This document shows positions 18,656-22,132 of a stretch of DNA of 22,132 nucleotides, in pieces; the first letter of the stretch is position 1, and each line of letters opens with the position of its first letter. The stretch spans positions 6,473-28,604 of the forward strand of contig LRSR01003733.1 of the NCBI GenBank assembly GCA_001579985.1, in the 5' to 3' direction. The notes under the pieces are model-generated. The model was not told the origin of the DNA. It searched no databases and saw only the letters and a list, made by a program, of their open reading frames with translations. The position numbers and the translations under genes were made by a program. Source of the stretch: Hypsibius dujardini. Taxonomy: Eukaryota; Tardigrada; Eutardigrada; Parachela; Hypsibiidae.

Positions 18656-19019
18656 TCGGTAGGAGCACGCACTCGGTATGAGCACACGTTTTTACAACCG
18701 ATGTGGGAAAGCGAGAGAGAGGTTAAGTCGTGAATGTATAATATGACCAAAGACGCGACGAAACGGAAGAAGAAGGGGAGAAGAGAGTGTGGCGATGCTT
18801 AAGGTAAGCTAAACAAAGCCGGGTATGTAGAAAACACGGAGTTATTAGCGAAGAGCCGATGACACTGCACAGTTTTTGAGGAGAATAAGAGCCAGAGAGG
18901 AAAAACACACAAACACACACACACAGAATGGAGAGGCTCGAATTACGCCATCCCCGACAACAACACCAGCTGACGCTACACATTTTATGGACAAAATATA
19001 TCGATTCTAATCCCCGCTC

Positions 19020-19062
19020 GTGTGTCTGTCTGTGTCTGTCTGTGTCTGTCTGTCTGTGTCTG
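19020..19062. repeat. Short TGTCTG microsatellite
   Basis: Seven or so units of TGTCTG/TCTG. The flanking region 18660-19100 contains a purine-rich stretch on the plus strand and no supported gene. Confidence 0.85.
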
Positions 19063-19132
19063 TTTCACGGAAAGATAAGGTGAAATCCTTTCGGGTTTGA
19101 TCGTTCGATCACGCGTTGACACAACTGGGACG

Positions 19133-19288
19133 ATGACGATGAAACTACCAGCATGGCGCCTGCCGACGCCCGTTTTCGTGTTGTCTGTTGTCTGTTGTCT
19201 GTCATCACATGAGACGCGCCAACAAGATCTGAAAAATGTGCAACAAAAGATACGATCCGATCAGCACAAACATTCAACAGATCAATAG
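19133..19288 (+). CDS. Possible small secreted peptide ORF (51 aa), weak
   Basis: An ATG at 19133 (alternative 19139) opens a 51-residue frame. The N-terminus has a basic-hydrophobic pattern (PTPVFVLSVVCCLSS) like a signal peptide, followed by a Gln/Lys-rich hydrophilic stretch and a TAG. AATAAA occurs about 100 nt downstream (about 19391). No family recognised, no cysteines in the putative mature part. The TGTTGTCTG repeats inside the leader could make this an accident of a repeat. Confidence 0.2.
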   Translation: MTMKLPAWRLPTPVFVLSVVCCLSSHETRQQDLKNVQQKIRSDQHKHSTDQ

Positions 19289-19496
19289 ATAAAAATGCCG
19301 TTTGAGTGTCTTTGCGCGGCTATTGTAAACCTTGCGTAACATGTAAAGTTTAAACGTAACCCTCACCGAGGCAACAAAGACACGTAAAAATAATAAAATG
19401 CCTCGTTTCTGGAGTCTCGAGATTAACCACGTTGCGAGACACTTCTTGGTGCCCGACGCAGGAAGACCTGGGATTTTGAAACAGCGTTTTCCGCTC

Positions 19497-19634
19497 GGTC
19501 GCACATAACTCATCCTGCCTGGTCTGTTTCGATTCGCGTGTACCGGCAAACGCACGAACGAAGAAATCGCACTTTCCGCGTTTGCCCGTACACGCGAATC
19601 GAAAGAGATCAGACAGGAGGAGTTGTGTGCGATC
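19497..19634. mobile_element. Foldback element with 57-bp arms
   Basis: Arms 19497-19553 and 19578-19634 are inverted copies with few mismatches around a 24-bp loop. The strongest part is TTTCGATTCGCGTGTAC at the centre of each arm. No TA flank and no terminal motif shared with the other elements here. The RNA would form a long hairpin. Confidence 0.7.
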
Positions 19635-19684
19635 TCCCATTTGAATAAATCACAATGAGACGCGTCTAGCATAATTTACATCGT

Positions 19685-19898
19685 GACTCGTCTCACTCAT
19701 CTCACTCGTCTCACTCATCTCACTCATCTCACTCATCTCACGCGTCTCACGCGTCTCACTTATCTCACTCGTCTCACGCGTCTCACTCGTCTCACTCGCC
19801 TTACTCATCTCACTCGCCTCACTCGCCTCACTCATCTCACTCGTCTCACGCGTCTCACTCGTCTCACTCGTCTCACTCGTCTCACTCGTCTCACGCGT
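19685..19898. repeat. 9-bp minisatellite (CTCACTCRT / CTCACGCGT)
   Basis: About 24 units with period 9 and variants ACTCGT, ACTCAT, ACGCGT, ACTTAT and ACTCGC. Because 9 is a multiple of 3, the frame stays open as Thr-(Arg/His)-Leu repeats; the long ORF across it is not a gene. It lies within or just downstream of the minus-strand cysteine-rich gene. Confidence 0.95.
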
Positions 19899-19986
19899 GC
19901 CTCAATTCGGGTTTCGTTTAAGTTTATGTGTCACGCAAGGTTTCTATTTAAACAGAACACGGAAGAAGGGAAGTGGCGCTGCTTAC

Positions 19987-20699
19987 CACGCCGACGGTCG
20001 TTGCGGTGGCTACTTTTGTCGACTCAGCCGCTCTGGAAGGAGAAAAACTACTGTAAACAATTTTTTTTTCGGAATTTAAATTATCCGATTACGAGATCGG
20101 TTTCGTTATGTGAGACAGATAAGTTTGTACTTACGCGACGGCGGCGACGGCGTTACCCACTCCAGCCGCAACTGCTTCCTTCGCCTCTCTAAAGGCGAAC
20201 TTGGCGTAATCACCGGCATCACAGCAGTACGGAATCTATCAACGTAAACAATTTATTTCAGCTTAAAAAAAAATACATGAAAACTCCAGTGAGGAAAAGG
20301 TCATCAGACACCGTGATCTCCCGATCTGAAGGGACAGTTAAGCCCCACCCCCTCCAGTCATCGGTTGACTGTTCAATCGGATTCACTGTGTCGTGATTGG
20401 TTGAAATTTAAGACCAACTTGACAGCAATTGATTGATTGATTAAGCGAAGTGTCTAGACGCAGTTGAATCAGTTGATTGATTGATTGATTGTAGGTAAAC
20501 AATAGCGAACGGTGAAGAAGAGATCAGATCCGGGGTGGATCAAATTAACTGGTAGGGCAAAAAAGTGTCCCTTCAGATCGGGAGATTGAGATACTCACGG
20601 TCACGGTTTCGGTCTTGCAGCAGAAGGTCTTGCTGGAGTCGCTGACGATGTTAGGGCACGTGCCGGCGATGCCGCACTCCATGCCGGCCGACGAAACGG
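19987..20699 (-). CDS. Small CC..CC cysteine-rich protein, three internal exons (partial)
   Basis: Minus-strand exons 20699-20599, 20235-20135 and 20032-19987 join in frame with GT-AG borders (phases: 1 in, 0, 2, 0 out). They give about 82 residues: VSSAG, MECGIAGTCP, NIVSDSSKTFCC, KTETVTIPYCC, then an Ala/Val-rich stretch FREAKEAVAAGVGNAVAAVA and a Thr-rich ATATTVGV. VSSAG looks like the end of a signal peptide whose exon I could not place. The C...C...FCC...YCC spacing faintly recalls shisa-type N-terminal domains, but no GCC or clear transmembrane segment supports that. The last exon is unresolved. The first intron holds a 271-bp TIR element starting about 11 nt after the splice donor. Confidence 0.55.
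20316..20586. mobile_element. TIR element in an intron of the cysteine-rich gene
   Basis: Perfect 21-bp inverted ends at 20316-20336 and 20566-20586, beginning ATCTCCCGATCTGAAGG. The interior contains two GATT runs and a segment (about 20365-20405) resembling 1625-1670; the right part resembles 2030-2069. TG follows the right end and precedes the left end, a possible but weak 2-bp target duplication. No coding capacity. Confidence 0.7.
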
Positions 20700-20702
20700 C
20701 TA

Positions 20703-21108
20703 AAATTTAAAAACAAACATTTAAAATTTATTTAATTGTTTACTTATTCATTTCTCACTTGTTTATATTTGCATTTATTTATTTACACGTGCGGTTATTA
20801 TTTATTTTCCTAATTAATTACTGTAGCGACGCGATTCTAAGACGCGGCTGTAGCCACGCCCCCGGGCTGTTTGTCCACCACTCTGTCTGAATTGCCCTCA
20901 ATATTTCATTCCAAGTATTTACCGTTAAAAATCTGTCGTTTCTGTTTAAAATGCCCGAAACTTTTTTACCGAAAACCGAAGAAATATAATTTTGGAGCGC
21001 TGATCTTTGCCTCATGAATTGTCTCAGCGAGAATTTGCCAGCGCGGAGAAAATCGGAGAGGCTACCCTCTGTCGGTGGCTCACGGTTTCTGCGGCTTGGT
21101 TGATTTTA
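20703..21108. other. A/T-rich spacer, no supported gene
   Basis: 20703-20815 is rich in ATTTA and TTATT and reads as intron or intergenic DNA upstream of the cysteine-rich exons. 20818-21015 has a minus-strand open frame that could in principle supply a first exon (a phase 1 GT at about 20966), but its leader is not hydrophobic, so I leave it uncalled. Confidence 0.35.
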
Positions 21109-21504
21109 CTGTATTTTCGCGTTAGACAGGGACAGTCGTACTGGAGTGGAACGCGTGCACGGCTGTGTGCAACGTAGACAGAGCACAAGCGCTGCGTGGC
21201 CGATTAAACGTTCCACAGCTCGTACTGGAGTGGAACGTGTGCACGACTGTGTGCACCGTACACACAGCACAAGCGCCGCGTGGCCGATTAAACGATCCAC
21301 AGCTCGTACTGGAGTGGAACGTGTGCACGACTGTGTGCACCGTACACACAGCACAAGCTCTGTGTGGCCGATTAAACGTTCCATAGCTCGTACTGGAGTG
21401 GAACGTGTGCACGGCTGTGTGCACCGTACACACAGCACAAGCGCCGCGTAGCCGATTAAACGCTCCACAGCTCGTACACTGTCCCTGTCTAACACAAAAT
21501 ACAG
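21109..21504. mobile_element. Mariner-type MITE (TIR CTGTATTTT) carrying an 84-bp tandem array
   Basis: Flanked by TA at 21107-21108 and 21505-21506. Left end CTGTATTTT, CGC, then GTTAGACAGGGACAGT; right end the inverse with GT in place of CGC. Length 396 bp. The interior is four units of exactly 84 bp. TA duplication and CTGTA termini fit Tc1/mariner-type MITEs. No transposase; ORFs on both strands exist only because 84 is a multiple of 3. Confidence 0.85.
21137..21472. repeat. 84-bp minisatellite, four units, inside the MITE
   Basis: Unit starts (CGTACTGGAGTGGAACG) at 21137, 21221, 21305 and 21389, with a fifth partial CGTAC at 21473. Each unit contains an internal hairpin CTGTGTG...CACACAG and the phrase GGCCGATTAAACG. 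Units differ by few substitutions and no indels by eye. Confidence 0.95.
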
Positions 21505-21687
21505 TATACTGTTCGGAAGTTTTTCGTGAAAGCCGAAATAGTTGACCAAGATCAAATCAGCGGTGAAATCGGTGATGAAGTTGTCGGAGATGATGAAAAT
21601 GAAGATATTTTAGAAAAGACATTTTTTGCCGAGGAAGAGTTTGGTGAAGAATCTGGTGAGGGTGAAGAGATGGAGTCAGATTTGTAA
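21505..21687 (+). CDS. Acidic C-terminal exon of an unidentified gene (partial)
   Basis: Open frame to TAA at 21685-21687, followed 5 nt later by AATAAA. It reads YTVRKFFVKAEIVDQD, then a strongly acidic, Gly-containing tail (GDDENEDILE, FGEESGEGEEMESDL). Codon use is GAA/GAT-rich and free of repeats, and stop plus poly(A) signal are well placed, so I think it is a real terminal exon. The frame is open upstream to 21493, inside the MITE. The MITE's last bases, ACAG, directly precede 21505 and could be the acceptor; the true exon start could also be internal. No upstream exon was found. Acidic tails are common in nuclear proteins, which is all that can be said. Confidence 0.4.
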   Translation, partial: YTVRKFFVKAEIVDQDQISGEIGDEVVGDDENEDILEKTFFAEEEFGEESGEGEEMESDL

Positions 21688-21691
21688 ATTT

Positions 21692-21697
21692 AATAAA
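21692..21697 (+). promoter_or_regulatory. Poly(A) signal after acidic exon
   Basis: AATAAA 5 nt after the TAA at 21685-21687; another AATAAA on the same strand lies at 22051-22056. Confidence 0.55.
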
Positions 21698-21737
21698 CTT
21701 TTATACTGATAAAACTTGATTGATTGATATATTACAG

Positions 21738-21870
21738 CTCCGACATTGTCGCTCATCGATTTGGGTAGAAACAAGCGCTTGATTGATCGATTGAAGCGTA
21801 ACAGTTGTTTTGGCCCACCGGGTATTATTTACTGGTCCAAAAAGTACCACGGATGGATCGCGATTCTACA
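21738..21870. mobile_element. Truncated copy of the 12252-12513 element
   Basis: Shares GAAACAAGCGCTTGATTGAT, TTTTGGCCCACCGGGT and TCCAAAAAGTACCAC with the element in intron 4 of copy E, and ends in the same terminus (GGATCGCGATTCTACA). The left terminus is absent and the G-run is deleted. It abuts the next MITE at 21876. Confidence 0.7.
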
Positions 21871-21875
21871 TTGTA

Positions 21876-21996
21876 CACACGTGCCAAAAATCTCGCGCTG
21901 GTCGAATCAAGACCTTCAACTCAGAGGCTATGTATATTATGCTTCGAACGAGTGTAATGGCTTGACTCGGTCAGCGCAGGACTTTTACCACGTGTG
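21876..21996. mobile_element. Short TA-flanked MITE, same TIR family as 17995-18296
   Basis: 121 bp with TA on both sides (21874-21875, 21997-21998). Ends read CACACGTGCCAAAAATC and its diverged inverse (GACTTTTACCACGTGTG); the arms extend about 40 bp. Same terminal motif as 17995-18296, but a different and shorter interior. The last bases 21997-22132 hold only A/T-rich sequence and an AATAAA at 22051. Confidence 0.7.
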
Positions 21997-22132
21997 TACA
22001 ACGGACAAAAAATGACTAAAGACTCGATTATACGGAACAATACAATATTCAATAAAGCCTTTCTCACATCTAAACTGAATGTGCCAGTGACAGACGTACG
22101 GTGCGCGACATGTACCTCGCATAAAAATTGGC

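Noticed and set aside
19683-20192. 169-codon ORF with Thr-Arg-Leu repeats
   Set aside because: Generated by the 9-bp minisatellite (multiple of 3) and then runs antisense to the exons of the cysteine-rich gene.
21106-21555. Repeat-protein ORFs on both strands
   Set aside because: The 84-bp unit keeps frames open on both strands; the region is the interior of a MITE with no start or splice context.

Overview
The window is nuclear DNA of an invertebrate animal. Genes are split by short GT-AG introns, several gene ends carry AATAAA signals, codon use is not strongly biased, and microsatellites and small inverted-repeat elements are abundant. There is no prokaryotic gene organisation, no rRNA and no convincing tRNA. 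I cannot fix the phylum. Compact introns and tandem secreted-protein genes would suit an ecdysozoan (tardigrade or nematode) or a small lophotrochozoan.

Layout. Bases 1-369 are the 3' end of a Gly/Tyr-rich structural protein gene. Bases 370-2250 are non-coding: a TA-flanked MITE, a foldback relative of it, an 83-bp duplication and two minisatellites built on GATT runs. Bases 2252-12619 hold the main feature: five tandem, same-strand paralogues (A-E). Each encodes a small secreted protein of about 181-218 aa with six conserved cysteines. Each has exactly five exons, with introns at the same sites in phases 0, 2, 0, 2. The first half weakly resembles the N-terminal (MNNL, C2-like) domain of Notch ligands; I do not recognise the family. 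Many introns and all the larger intergenic gaps of the array carry long CAGA/TCTG-type repeats.

Bases 12762-15778 (minus strand) hold a four-exon gene for a 621-aa probable nuclear protein. It has a central FAR1/ZSWIM3-N-like zinc-binding segment and no visible transposase domain. It converges on copy E with 142 bp between the stop codons. Bases 15800-19980 have no secure gene; they hold degenerate tandem repeats, TA-flanked and foldback elements and a 9-bp minisatellite. Bases 19987-20699 (minus) carry three internal exons of a small protein with a CC...CC cysteine pattern, one intron of which holds a TIR element. Bases 21109-21504 are a mariner-type MITE with four 84-bp tandem repeats inside; it directly abuts an acidic 3'-terminal exon (about 21505-21687, plus). 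The last 450 bp hold a truncated element and another TA-flanked MITE.

System view. The five-gene array is the best candidate for an undescribed system: a lineage-specific secreted family that kept gene architecture and six cysteines while sequences diverged. A second theme is the repeats: several short TIR element families carry GATT runs inside, and GATT runs also sit in every unit of three unrelated minisatellites, so mobile elements may be seeding satellite DNA. All exon structures come from reading frames, splice signals and paralogue comparison by eye; no alignment, transcript or database search was available.
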